Source: DASTFP01 sp963816855
GTDB lineage: Bacteria > Verrucomicrobiota > Verrucomicrobiia > Chthoniobacterales > Terrimicrobiaceae
NCBI GenBank assembly: GCA_963816855.1
Contig: CAWFMA010000038.1
Location: 1-64,000 of the forward strand
Direction of reading: 5' to 3'
DNA: 64,000 bases
Of the stretch, positions 28,716 through 36,580 are shown in pieces. Within the stretch, counting starts at the first letter, position 1, and the number at the start of each line of letters is the position of its first letter. Under the pieces are notes generated by a model. It was not told the origin of the DNA, made no database searches, and saw only the letters and a list, made by a program, of their open reading frames with translations. A program made the position numbers and the translations under genes.

Positions 28716-28872
28716 GTTTCGACGAAAGGTTCTCGTCTCACTCTTGCATTGGAGTCCGCCTCCAGGCAGATTGCCCTTTCGAGCGAATGCGAGAGGCCTT
28801 CCCCGCCAATAAACGTCCGGGATAACTCCCGATCTGGCAGGATATCCGAAAATGACAGAATCACTTGTTAGC
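28716..28872 (-). repeat. Dispersed repeat, copy B
   Basis: Inverted copy of 16741-16900. On the minus strand it starts CTAACAAGTGATTCTGTCAT at about 28872 and runs towards 28716. In copy B the internal palindrome is more extended (CGGGAGTTATCCCG). Like copy A it abuts a gene that has lost one end. Confidence 0.7.
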
Positions 28873-28970
28873 CATTCCAAGGTAAACATGATGCGAGTTC
28901 GGAGTCCAACCATCACCTATCTAGGTCCGCGTTCCTGCACCCCGGACAGGTGAGAAGAGGAGGTGGTCCC

Positions 28971-30284
28971 GTGGCCAAACCAAAGCAGATTGAGCGCTTG
29001 AAGCAAGGTGTTGAGAGGTGGAACAAGTGGCGCACGGAACACCCTAACGAGCACATTGATCTCTCGGGAGCCAACCTCTCGGGAGCCAACCTCTCGGGAG
29101 CCAACCTCTCGTGGGCCGACCTCTCGGGGGCCGACCTCTCGGAGATTGACCTCTGGTATGCGAACGTCTCGGAGGCCGCTCTCTCGAGGGCTGACCTCTC
29201 GAGGTCCAACCTCTTGAGCACCAACTTCTCGGGGGCCAACCTTTCGAGGGCTAACCTCTCGGAGGCCAACCTCTCGAAGGCATGCCTCTCGGGGGCCGAC
29301 CTCACGGAGGCCGTTCTCTCGAAGGCTGACCTGACGAACGCCGACCTGCGGCGTGCCGTTTTCTTCAGGGCCAGTCTCATGGAGGCCAACCTCTCGATGG
29401 CTCTGGGCTACAAGGCCTATTTCGGGTGGGCCAACTTCTCGAGGGCTAACCTCTCGGAGGCCTTCCTCATTAACGCCGACCTCCGGGAGGCCGACCTCAC
29501 GAACGCCGACCTCCGGCGGGCCGACTTAACATTCTCGAATCTCACGCAAGCGCACCTGGACAATGCTGATCTCAGAGGCTGCCGCGTTTATGGAGTGTCA
29601 GCATGGGACGTTCAACTAGCCGGGGCGAAACAAACGGCGCTCGTGATCACCCCCGGAGGCACAGCACAGATCACGGTAGATGATCTAGAGGTTGCCCAGT
29701 TCATCCATCTACTGCTCACCAACAGAAAGATCCGTAACGTCATCCACTCGGTGACGTCGAAGGCGGTCCTCATCCTGGGGCGGTTCAGCGAAAGGCAGAA
29801 ACCGGTGCTCGATGCACTACACGCCGCTTTGCGTGACAGCTACCACCTAGTCCCGATCCTCTTCGATTGGGAGCCGTCGAAGAATCGAGACCTGACCGAG
29901 ACGGTCCTGCTACTGGCCAACATGTGCCGGTTCGTGATCGCTGACCTGACCGACGCCAAGAGCATCCCGCAGGAGCTGAGCCTCATCGTGCCCAACCTCC
30001 CGTCGGTGCCTGTGCAGCCGATCATCCTCGCGTCAGAGCACGAATACGCCATGTTCGAGCACTGGCGGAAGTTTTCTGCCGTCCTACCTGAGTACCGCTA
30101 CGAGAGCCAGCAGCAGCTGCTCGATACGCTTGATACCGGCGTGCTGGCTCGTATCAAGCACTGGGAGGAAGCGACCGACAAGGCAGCGGCGAAGGAACGC
30201 CAGATGCGGGAAGAGATCGAGGCACAGCGTGCCGAGATCGCCAAGCTCAACCGGCAACTTGCGGAAGGACAGGGTCGGAGGTAG
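28971..30284 (+). CDS. Pentapeptide-repeat protein with C-terminal signalling-like domain
   Basis: 437 residues. After a short basic N-terminus come about 30 pentapeptide repeats of the A(D/N)LS/T type (about residues 35-210), expected to form a right-handed beta-helix. Residues about 225-390 form a separate alpha/beta domain: KAVLILGRFSERQKPVLDAL, ILFDWEPSKNRDLTETV, RFVIADLTDAKSIPQELSLI; the order and spacing recall TIR or nucleotide-binding Rossmann-like effector domains. A coiled coil ends the protein. I choose the GTG at 28971 because AGGAGG lies seven bases before it; a GTG at 28950 is also in frame. Confidence 0.85.
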   Translation: MAKPKQIERLKQGVERWNKWRTEHPNEHIDLSGANLSGANLSGANLSWADLSGADLSEIDLWYANVSEAALSRADLSRSNLLSTNFSGANLSRANLSEANLSKACLSGADLTEAVLSKADLTNADLRRAVFFRASLMEANLSMALGYKAYFGWANFSRANLSEAFLINADLREADLTNADLRRADLTFSNLTQAHLDNADLRGCRVYGVSAWDVQLAGAKQTALVITPGGTAQITVDDLEVAQFIHLLLTNRKIRNVIHSVTSKAVLILGRFSERQKPVLDALHAALRDSYHLVPILFDWEPSKNRDLTETVLLLANMCRFVIADLTDAKSIPQELSLIVPNLPSVPVQPIILASEHEYAMFEHWRKFSAVLPEYRYESQQQLLDTLDTGVLARIKHWEEATDKAAAKERQMREEIEAQRAEIAKLNRQLAEGQGRR

Positions 30285-30593
30285 TCAATGGCTAACTCAG
30301 AGCAGCAAGCCCTGGCGTGGCTGAGGCATCTTGAGATTGCGCGCCCAGGCGCAGTTGCTTTGCAGCCCAGCTCTGGGCCAATCCATTATTTCGTCCCGCC
30401 TCGCGAGCGGCACCGTTTGCGAACGCGACGATGGCACTCCATACGAGAACGTCATGCCGATCGTCGTGATCGCGGAATCGTCTTTTCATGACTACAACAT
30501 TGTTGCCGGGCGAGTGTGGGACTCGTCCTCATCTGGGTTGTGATCGCGCCCTATGTATTCCTTCAGTTGCAGCGTCAGTGACCCGCACGCGTG
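30285..30593. other. Cassette spacer, remnants only
   Basis: About 300 bases between the pentapeptide gene and the attC-like site. It has short open frames only; one ends VGLVLIWVVIAPYVFLQLQR (membrane-span-like) just before the attC-like site, possibly the tail of a lost small gene. Confidence 0.4.
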
Positions 30594-30690
30594 GCCCAAC
30601 CACGCGTTGGACCGGACCGCCGGCAAGCGTCGCTTGCGGGTATCCTCGTCGCTTCGCTCCTCGGCGGCTGGGTCAACGCGAACGTTAGGC
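30594..30690 (+). repeat. attC-like (59-base-element-type) recombination site
   Basis: Outer boxes are GCCCAAC (30594-30600, fits RYYYAAC) and GTTAGGC (30684-30690, fits GTTRRRY). Inside, CGCGTTGGACC pairs with GGTCAACGCG leaving one extrahelical G, the feature that orients attC folding. A second inner stem GCAAGCG/CGCTTGC closes the middle. Length 97 bases is normal. No integron integrase gene is in the window; only an unrelated tyrosine recombinase is near. Confidence 0.65.
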
Positions 30691-30713
30691 CCAAGACGAG
30701 CGGGCACTACTCT

Positions 30714-31136
30714 ATGGGCATCCGAGTCGCACTTGTTTCGTGTGTGAAATCTAAGCAAGACTCGCCCGCACCGGCGGGCGATCTATACACTTCACCGTTG
30801 TTTCGATCATTTCGTCGCTATGCGGAGGCCAACGCGGACGTTTGGTACGTTCTGTCCGCCGAGTACGGTTTGCTGCATCCTGATCAGATCGTTGCTCCCT
30901 ATGAGCGAACGCTAAATGCGATGCGGAAAAGCGATCGCCTCGCCTGGGCGCGTCGCGTCCAAAAGCAGATCATGCAGGTATTGCCGCCCGATGCGGAGGT
31001 GATTGTCCTTGCGGGATTGCGATATCGTGAGGAACTCATACCGTTTCTGCGTAAGCGTGGGTTCGGTGTAACCGTCCCATTGGAGGGACTGGGCTTTGGG
31101 AAGCAACTTCAGCGGCTGAAGGGACTTGAACACTAG
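30714..31136 (+). CDS. DUF6884-type protein (possible gene cassette)
   Basis: 140 residues: VALVSCVKSKQDSPAPAGDL, SPLFRSFRRYAEANADVWYV, LSAEYGLLHPDQ, then YREELIPFLRKRGFGV and a basic C-terminus. This is the compact DUF6884 family, whose function is not established; the SxxKxK...SAEYGLL pattern is shared with YaaA-like/transglycosylase-like folds. It starts 23 bases after the attC-like site and is followed by a fragment of its usual GIY-YIG-like companion, consistent with cassette origin. Confidence 0.8.
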   Translation: MGIRVALVSCVKSKQDSPAPAGDLYTSPLFRSFRRYAEANADVWYVLSAEYGLLHPDQIVAPYERTLNAMRKSDRLAWARRVQKQIMQVLPPDAEVIVLAGLRYREELIPFLRKRGFGVTVPLEGLGFGKQLQRLKGLEH

Positions 31137-31270
31137 ACTAACATCGATCGCTTCTACGATTTGCTGCGCTCACTGGAGACGCAACCTGGCCAAGGCCAAA
31201 GGCTTTCGCAATATACGGCCCGTCCTGTGTGGCCCACACGCGGTGTCTACTTCTTTCGGGAGTCTGAGCG
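31137..31270 (+). pseudogene. Fragment of GIY-YIG-like companion gene
   Basis: Reads NIDRFYDLLRSLETQPGQGQ then RPVWPTRGVYFFRES, the N-terminus of a small nuclease-like protein often next to DUF6884 genes. No start codon remains (an ACT stands where ATG is expected), and after about 31270 it meets the 3' end of the minus-strand integrase. Around 45 codons survive. Confidence 0.55.
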
Positions 31271-31299
31271 GCGGCTCCGGCCGGATCAGGTTGCGCACC

Positions 31300-32008
31300 C
31301 GCAAGAGCCGGTGCTCGATATCGATCCAACTTGGCAGCGCATGGTCAATCTCCCTTCGCCGAAGTCCGAAGTGAAAACCCAGAATCAGGAAAAGCCTAAG
31401 ATGGTCGTCCTCGGCGGTCGAGACGAGCCGGTCGCGTTGCTCATAGATCGCAAACCGACGATCCGAGGCCGTTCGGGCTTTTCGACCACCACATCGATAG
31501 CGGGATTGTGCGGAATCCTTCGCGCGCCGTGCGCCCACCGAAACAGGCTTGCAATGCACGCAAAGTAGGTAGCGGCGGAGCGATCGGACACGCGTGCGCG
31601 CTGGGCGTCGTACCGTTCCTGGAGGTCCCGGGTGGTGACGGCGCCAAGCGGTTTTGTGACACTTGTCACAAAAGTCTCGTAAATGTGACGATGACCCCGC
31701 TTGGTCGTCGCTTCCCACTCGCGCCTTCGAAGTTTCTCTTTAAAGAACTCGTCAAGAACATCCCGGAGCGACTCAGGTCCGCCGACGAATGGGTTCACCG
31801 CAACCTTGCCGGCCGCACGAATCGCGTCCGCAAGATCGACGACAGGTCTCCCTTGGGAATCAGCAAGGGGAACAAAATGCCTCTTGCCGCGGTTCATCTT
31901 CACGTAATAATACTTCGTGCCTCGCATGTACACGTTCGCCACACCGGTCGGTCGCCACGCGTACCGCGTTTTGCGGTCGCTGACGCTTCCCTTGGAGGAC
32001 TTGTTCAC
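31300..32008 (-). pseudogene. Tyrosine recombinase, frameshifted and 3'-truncated
   Basis: The N-terminal and core-binding domains are intact (NKSSKGSVSDRKTRYAWRPT at the start, LRDVLDEFFKEKLRRREWEA). After EKPERPRIVG the reading moves to the neighbouring frame, where HLRLFLILGFHFGLRRREID carries the first catalytic Arg; after RVRN the sequence ends at the DUF6884 cassette debris. The HxxR, His/Trp and Tyr boxes are missing. It points away from tRNA-Ala, 85 bases off, so it was probably the integrase of an element at that tRNA. Confidence 0.75.
31652..31673. promoter_or_regulatory. Palindrome TTTTGTGAC-N4-GTCACAAAA
   Basis: Perfect nine-base arms around ACTT, inside the broken recombinase gene. 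It shares the TGTCACAAA unit with the repeats in front of that gene. Possible protein-binding (arm-type or operator) site. Confidence 0.4.
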
Positions 32009-32018
32009 GGTCTTGGAG

Positions 32019-32040
32019 TGTCACAAATTTGTGTCACAAA
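32019..32040. promoter_or_regulatory. Direct repeats TGTCACAAA upstream of recombinase
   Basis: Two TGTCACAAA units separated by TTTG, forming also the palindrome CACAAATTTGTG. They begin 11 bases upstream of the recombinase start (32008) in its promoter region. With the unit at 31664 there are three copies, which suits integrase arm sites or autoregulation. Confidence 0.45.
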
Positions 32041-32092
32041 TCGCAAGGTTTTTTGCCGGCACATGCTGGCACATAAGAGTAAGTCAAGGAAC

Positions 32093-32165
32093 GGGGTCTT
32101 AGCTCAGCTGGTAGAGCGCCTCAATGGCATTGAGGAGGTCAGGGGTTCGAATCCCCTAGGCTCCA
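32093..32165 (+). tRNA. tRNA-Ala (anticodon GGC)
   Basis: Complete cloverleaf of 73 bases. Acceptor GGGGTCT/AGGCTCC, D arm GCTC/GAGC, anticodon stem CCTCA/TGAGG with loop ATGGCAT giving anticodon GGC, T arm AGGGG/CCCCT with TTCGAAT. The 3' CCA is not encoded beyond the coincidental CCA of the acceptor end. It neighbours a recombinase remnant, as expected of an integration target. Confidence 0.95.
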
Positions 32166-32610
32166 CTAGTTCATAGGCAACAACTTACGAAATATTTTCG
32201 CCTGGGTTAGATAAAAGTGAGAGTCCATCCACTCTCGTCCACCGACATCCATATTGCTTAAATAATTGCGCCAATACGGATGATCGCGATATCAACTGGT
32301 GTTGCTTATAGGTCTGATACAGTAGGCTAGGAAGACCAATGAAAAGCTGCTGACCCTTAAATCGGCGCGCCTCCTGAGTGCGACCGATTTGCTTCTCATC
32401 TCTACCATTACAGGAGGGAATACCGACGAGCGTGCGAACCGCTGGCAGATCCGGCAAGGAGATCGAGCGGTGCGTCATCGCAAGCTTCCGGATTGCCGAG
32501 AGCATGGGTGTTCAAGGGCGAGTTTCGCGAATGGGAGACCTGCTGCGGATCGCGATTGATCACGGGTGCCTATCGCGATCCAATCTCAGATGTCCCGGCG
32601 GATCCCGCAG
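32166..32610. other. Downstream of tRNA, no gene supported
   Basis: About 445 bases. A 106-codon minus frame and short plus frames exist but none is family-like. From about 32500 a plus-strand reading FKGEFREWETCCG looks protein-like but I cannot name it. Could contain element debris. Confidence 0.4.
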
Positions 32611-33153
32611 CTAGAGACGGACTGTCTTACGGAAGAGAACGCTTTGTCTGCGAGAAAACACGACCTCTTTTCCGTCCTTTAGCAGAAAAATGAGGCTTTC
32701 ATCTTCGCGGAGTCGTGGTTGTTTCAGGTGGCTGAGGTTGACAATACAGCCCCTGCTGGCGCGGAAGAAGATGGAGCTGTCCAGCCTACGCTCGCAGTCC
32801 CCTAGAGAGCGCCGAATGAGAAGCTTGCCATCAGGGAAATGGACGAGCGTAAAATTCTGGCGGGCTTCGAGAAGAGAAATATCCTCGATTCGAACGATCC
32901 AGTGTTTGATATCATCATTCAGCAGAACGAAATCGTCACGACGAAGTATGGTGGGGACGCTCTCGCTCTGATCAGCGGGAGTGGGCAAGCCCTCTGATTC
33001 TTTCTGGACTGCTACTAAAAGTGGTGTGCGGTTCTTGAATTTGATGGGAAAATAGGGTTGCGGGACGGTTGCGTGACTCTCATCCGTCCCTCTCGCGCCA
33101 TAGATCGTTCCAACCTTAAGACTCGCGGCGGATACTTGGTTTAGGCCACCCAT
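32611..33153 (-). CDS. LytTR DNA-binding domain protein
   Basis: 180 residues. The C-terminal 100 residues are a LytTR domain: WIVRIEDISLLEARQNFTLV, LIRRSLGDCERRL, FFRASRGCIVNLSHLK, and the final VVFSRRQSVLFRK. The N-terminal 80 residues are not a receiver or membrane part, so this is either a stand-alone regulator or a response regulator that lost its receiver. Transcribed towards tRNA-Ala. Confidence 0.75.
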   Translation of the reverse strand: MGGLNQVSAASLKVGTIYGARGTDESHATVPQPYFPIKFKNRTPLLVAVQKESEGLPTPADQSESVPTILRRDDFVLLNDDIKHWIVRIEDISLLEARQNFTLVHFPDGKLLIRRSLGDCERRLDSSIFFRASRGCIVNLSHLKQPRLREDESLIFLLKDGKEVVFSRRQSVLFRKTVRL

Positions 33154-33789
33154 TCGGGCATTTTGCCCGTCGTCTTTAGGTGCCTATGCCTCTAAGAAGC
33201 TGATAATCAGCAGCGCAGAGGTATGGACTCGAACCCAAACCAATGCGCGCGGGCGGCCGGCCGAGTTTTAGCGTCCGCTGGCCTCGTTCTTCATGCCCGG
33301 AGTGATACGAACCAAGCTATCTGTAGCAAGTCGTAGCCAAGTATCACCGCGTCAAAGGCAAGCAAGGCAGCTGTGAGAATTTTCATGTTCCGCCTCGCTA
33401 TAAGCACGATCCGTGCCAACATGTAGTTGAGAATTGCGAGGGTCTTGTTAGCCGACGCTGCGCCCCGCAATTTCGGCGGCGCAGCTTGTCTTCATATCCC
33501 GGGACTCTCTTGATCCAGAGGGTTCGTGATATTACACGCTACCATGAAGCGCGCCGCGTTGATGACCAGATCCAACAGGCCAGAGAGACTCTCGAAAAGC
33601 TGCTGGCCCTCCTTCAATCGGCACCCGTCGAGCGCGACCGATTTCTCGCTCACGTCTATCAGTCCCCGGAGGAAGTATCTTCGAACGTCACGTACGATTT
33701 TTTCCGTTTCGTAGGTGAAGCGAAGACCATGAAGAGTCGTCTACTCGTTCTTTATCCCATATTTTCCCCGCAAAGAGACATAGAGCACC
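33154..33789. other. Gap with one doubtful plus-strand ORF
   Basis: From 33486 a 130-codon plus frame begins with a plausible helical stretch (RVRDITRYHEARRVDDQIQQ to FFRFVGEAKTMKSRL, about to 33745) that I do not recognise. Its second part overlaps the antisense methyltransferase remnant and is not credible. Nothing else is seen. Confidence 0.35.
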
Positions 33790-34005
33790 TCACACAGAAC
33801 CTCCCGTTGAGATATCGTCCGCGCGTTTTTCCACCAACGTCAGGTTTTGGCATCCGTGTTCGACTACCGGTGCGATGAGTCGTCCGCCGCTTTTGAGTTG
33901 TTCGAGTAAAGGGGAAGGAATTTGGGTGCATGCCGCGGTGAGACAAATCCGGTCGTATGGAGCCAGCTCAGGATGCCCGAAACCTCCGTCTCCCTGGACA
34001 AGGAT
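33790..34005 (-). pseudogene. Protein-L-isoaspartate methyltransferase remnant (C-terminal)
   Basis: On the minus strand GDGGFGHPELAPYDRICLTA, then EQLKSGGRLIAPVVEHGCQN and LTLVEKRADDIS, then TGGSV and stop, match the C-terminal third of the Pcm family (repair of isoaspartyl residues). The reading needs two frames. The SAM-binding N-terminal part is missing. Confidence 0.65.
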
Positions 34006-34020
34006 AATATCGCGATACCC

Positions 34021-34151
34021 AGCTGCTTCCTGCTTTTAACTTGGGTGGCGACAAGGGCGGTCTTTTTCCTCTTCCAAGGAAGCGGAGGCGTTAAAGAAAG
34101 AATAAAACCGCCTTCGTTGCCACCCATGCAACCAGCAGGAAGGCACCAGCT
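34021..34151. repeat. Imperfect inverted repeat encoding a membrane-span motif twice
   Basis: Arms 34021-34066 and 34104-34151 are inverted copies (best part GGGTGGCGACAAGGGCGGT against GGGTGGCAACGAAGGCGGT). Each arm read outward encodes a similar hydrophobic peptide, LLTWVATRAVFFLF on plus and LLVAWVATKAVLFFL on minus. Confidence 0.55.
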
Positions 34152-34315
34152 GTGACAGCCAGCATCATGAGCGAGCCAAAATTGTGATCCTTTGGGCGCC
34201 GGCCAAGTGGCCTTTTTTTCTCCGTTGTGCTCTGAGAATTCGTGCTCACTCTTTTTCGACTTTTGCTGGCTATGACATCACGATTTAGGCAAGGCCTGCT
34301 TTCGACCACGCTCAC
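34091..34315 (-). CDS. Small single-span membrane peptide
   Basis: Up to 74 codons; the basic N-terminal part (TTEKKRPLGRRPKDHNFGSL) is followed by one membrane span (MMLAVTAGAFLLVAWVATKA) and ends at once. The start is uncertain. Its 3' end is one arm of the inverted repeat. No family recognised. Confidence 0.35.
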   Translation of the reverse strand: MSVVESRPCLNRDVIASKSRKRVSTNSQSTTEKKRPLGRRPKDHNFGSLMMLAVTAGAFLLVAWVATKAVLFFL

Positions 34316-34421
34316 CGCATGGCCTTAGCGAGAAGTTGCTGTAATCAAATCGCTGCTGGAAAAACAGTGACAAGGGCTACCGTGCGCGAGATGATCTTTG
34401 AGAGTCGCACAAACGGAGATC

Positions 34422-36539
34422 ATGACGAAAGGAATTCTTGAGGACGTGCGATCAACCATCGAGCGATATTCGCGCGCTACCCGGAGGAAGGGCCCGGATC
34501 GCGACGAGCGGCTTCTCAAGGAAATTCATCACCTCTGCTGCCTGGTCGCTGACAAAGACAACGGCACAGGCATAGCTCCGCTGCGAGAGGTTGCCCGCAC
34601 ATTCGCGATAATCCGCGAAGAAGCTACGAGCCGTGACGAGATTGCCGCGACCATCTATGACTTTGGGTGCGGTTTCGCTCTCCTCCGAGCTAGCGCTTTC
34701 CATGAGACGATCCCGCGATTCGAGAAAATCTCTCAAGGCCGCGACGAGCACCTCTTGACGATCGAGCTTGCTGCCTCCTGTTTTTGCTGTGTCGCGGCAA
34801 GTTTGGGAGGAACGCTGGACACCGCACATTCGAGCCTTTCCCGTGCGAAGAAACTTGTTGAGGGAGTCGCGGGCACTGTCGCGTGCTATCAAGGCCTTGT
34901 TGCGATGGCAGAGAGTTCGATCCTTTACAAGACCGGCGAGCATGCTGCTACTATCAAACTCATCGAGTGCCACCGCGACGCCTTCGCCGCCGCCAGTGCG
35001 CCGTTGAACTCGCTTTTCCCGTATTTTCAAGCGCAAATGCTTCTTACCCAGGCTAAGACCTTGCGGGACGTTGGCAGGTATACCGATGCCCTGGACCTCC
35101 TCTATCATGAGCGGAAACTTCGGGCGCTGATGAACGATCTCCTTGGACAGGTTTGGAGTCTTCTCGAGGAAGCGCGAATCCGCAAGTTCCGCCGCGAGTT
35201 CGAAAGCGCTGCAGCCTGCCTGGGGCTTGCCAGCCATTACGTGGCTGGCACCGACCTGCATGAGTATCGCGCGCGAATCGCAGACCAAAGAGGCGATATC
35301 CACTGCAGCAATCGGGAACTGGACAAAGCGGAGACTAATTACAAACTTGCGCAGGAGACAGCGGACGCGTCAGGTCAGCTCTGGCTAAAGGCGCATGTGG
35401 GGAATTCGATCGCTCGACTTCGCCTGCTCCAGGGTCGTCCAGCCGAAGCAAGACAAATCCTGGAATCGTTCGAGTCCGTCTGGAGGGATACTAAGAACTA
35501 TGGAAATTACCTTTATCTGCTGGGCCGGGCAGAGGCTGCGTTGGGAAACTACGGCGATGCGGAGCAAACTTATCGCGACGCGATGAAGAGCCTCGGGACG
35601 TTCGGATTGAGCAGCACGGAGGCGTTGACCCGAGATCGGCTCGCCCAGCTTCTTATGAAGCTCGACCGCAAAGAAGAGGCATGCGTTGAGTGGGCGCGGG
35701 CTCTCAAACTCTCCGAAACGGTTCAGGCCGTCCGCCTGTTCGAGGACATCACGCGGCGGTATGTTAACCAAGTCAAGGCTGAGGACCTGCTACCGATTAT
35801 CGAGGAGGCAATGGTCAAGCGGATGGAAATGCAGTCGCGAATTGATGGTTCGCACTTGAGACTCGGCAGGGCCGAGGACCTGATCTGGCGGGAACATTAT
35901 GTGCTCGCCCATTGGTTTGTGCAGCCCATCTGGGAAATGTTGCGCCGTAAAGACCGAAATTCCTCCTGGCTTCCGCCAGTGATCCTCGAGTTTTGCAAAG
36001 TGTTCGGCAACCCTGTCTGGCTTTCGCGCATGCTGACAGGCGGCCTATCAACGGCAGCAGAGGAGATTGATGTCCGTGCGCTGTGTGAAGAATCGTTGGA
36101 GCGATTCTCCCGAGAGCTCGGCGCAAGGGTTTCTCTGACTGTCACTGGCGATATCGCGAAGATCCCGACGGACGAATACGTTCTACGGCAGGCCTTCGAC
36201 GCTTTGTTTCGGGGCCTCTATTCGGGGTTCGGCACAGAGGCGTTCGAACTCTCCCAGAGTCCCTGTGTCATAACTTCACGAGATGAGGAACTCTTGCTTA
36301 TTCTGACGCTCAAAGGACCCGCTCCAGAGAACTTTTCGCGCGCAAGCGACCTTGTAAGAATCAACATCGCCATGAAGGACGAATCGCTGCGTCCGTTCTT
36401 CGACGCCGGCTACACCGGCGACCTAACCCTGGCGGATTTCTTAATTGGTGTGGTGCTCGGGGAGAAACTTTCTTTCCAGGCCGAGCCGCCCGCAGCGCAG
36501 ATCAGATTCCAAACGCTCCACAGGCGACCGACCAGGTAG
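34422..36539 (+). CDS. TPR protein with degenerate histidine-kinase C-terminus
   Basis: 705 residues from the ATG of MTKGILEDVR. Residues about 60-480 are TPR-like helical repeats (AEARQILESFESVWRDTKNY, GNYGDAEQTYRDAMKSLGTF). Residues about 500-690 follow kinase layout: a helical His segment (REHYVLAHWFVQPIWEML) then an ATPase-like region with DEYVLRQAFDALFRGLYSGF where an N box should be, and LTLADFLIGVVLGEKL where a G2 box should be. The key Asn and Gly residues are absent, so catalysis is doubtful. It is followed 41 bases later by a receiver gene. Confidence 0.75.
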   Translation: MTKGILEDVRSTIERYSRATRRKGPDRDERLLKEIHHLCCLVADKDNGTGIAPLREVARTFAIIREEATSRDEIAATIYDFGCGFALLRASAFHETIPRFEKISQGRDEHLLTIELAASCFCCVAASLGGTLDTAHSSLSRAKKLVEGVAGTVACYQGLVAMAESSILYKTGEHAATIKLIECHRDAFAAASAPLNSLFPYFQAQMLLTQAKTLRDVGRYTDALDLLYHERKLRALMNDLLGQVWSLLEEARIRKFRREFESAAACLGLASHYVAGTDLHEYRARIADQRGDIHCSNRELDKAETNYKLAQETADASGQLWLKAHVGNSIARLRLLQGRPAEARQILESFESVWRDTKNYGNYLYLLGRAEAALGNYGDAEQTYRDAMKSLGTFGLSSTEALTRDRLAQLLMKLDRKEEACVEWARALKLSETVQAVRLFEDITRRYVNQVKAEDLLPIIEEAMVKRMEMQSRIDGSHLRLGRAEDLIWREHYVLAHWFVQPIWEMLRRKDRNSSWLPPVILEFCKVFGNPVWLSRMLTGGLSTAAEEIDVRALCEESLERFSRELGARVSLTVTGDIAKIPTDEYVLRQAFDALFRGLYSGFGTEAFELSQSPCVITSRDEELLLILTLKGPAPENFSRASDLVRINIAMKDESLRPFFDAGYTGDLTLADFLIGVVLGEKLSFQAEPPAAQIRFQTLHRRPTR

Positions 36540-36580
36540 ATTCCGCTTCACAGGCCGCCCATGTTTTGTATCAACAGCAC

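Noticed and set aside
28187..28864. 225-codon minus-strand frame
   Set aside because: Antisense to the signal-peptide-bearing pseudogene at 28412 and to the repeat at 28716. It resembles the repeat only, not a protein family.
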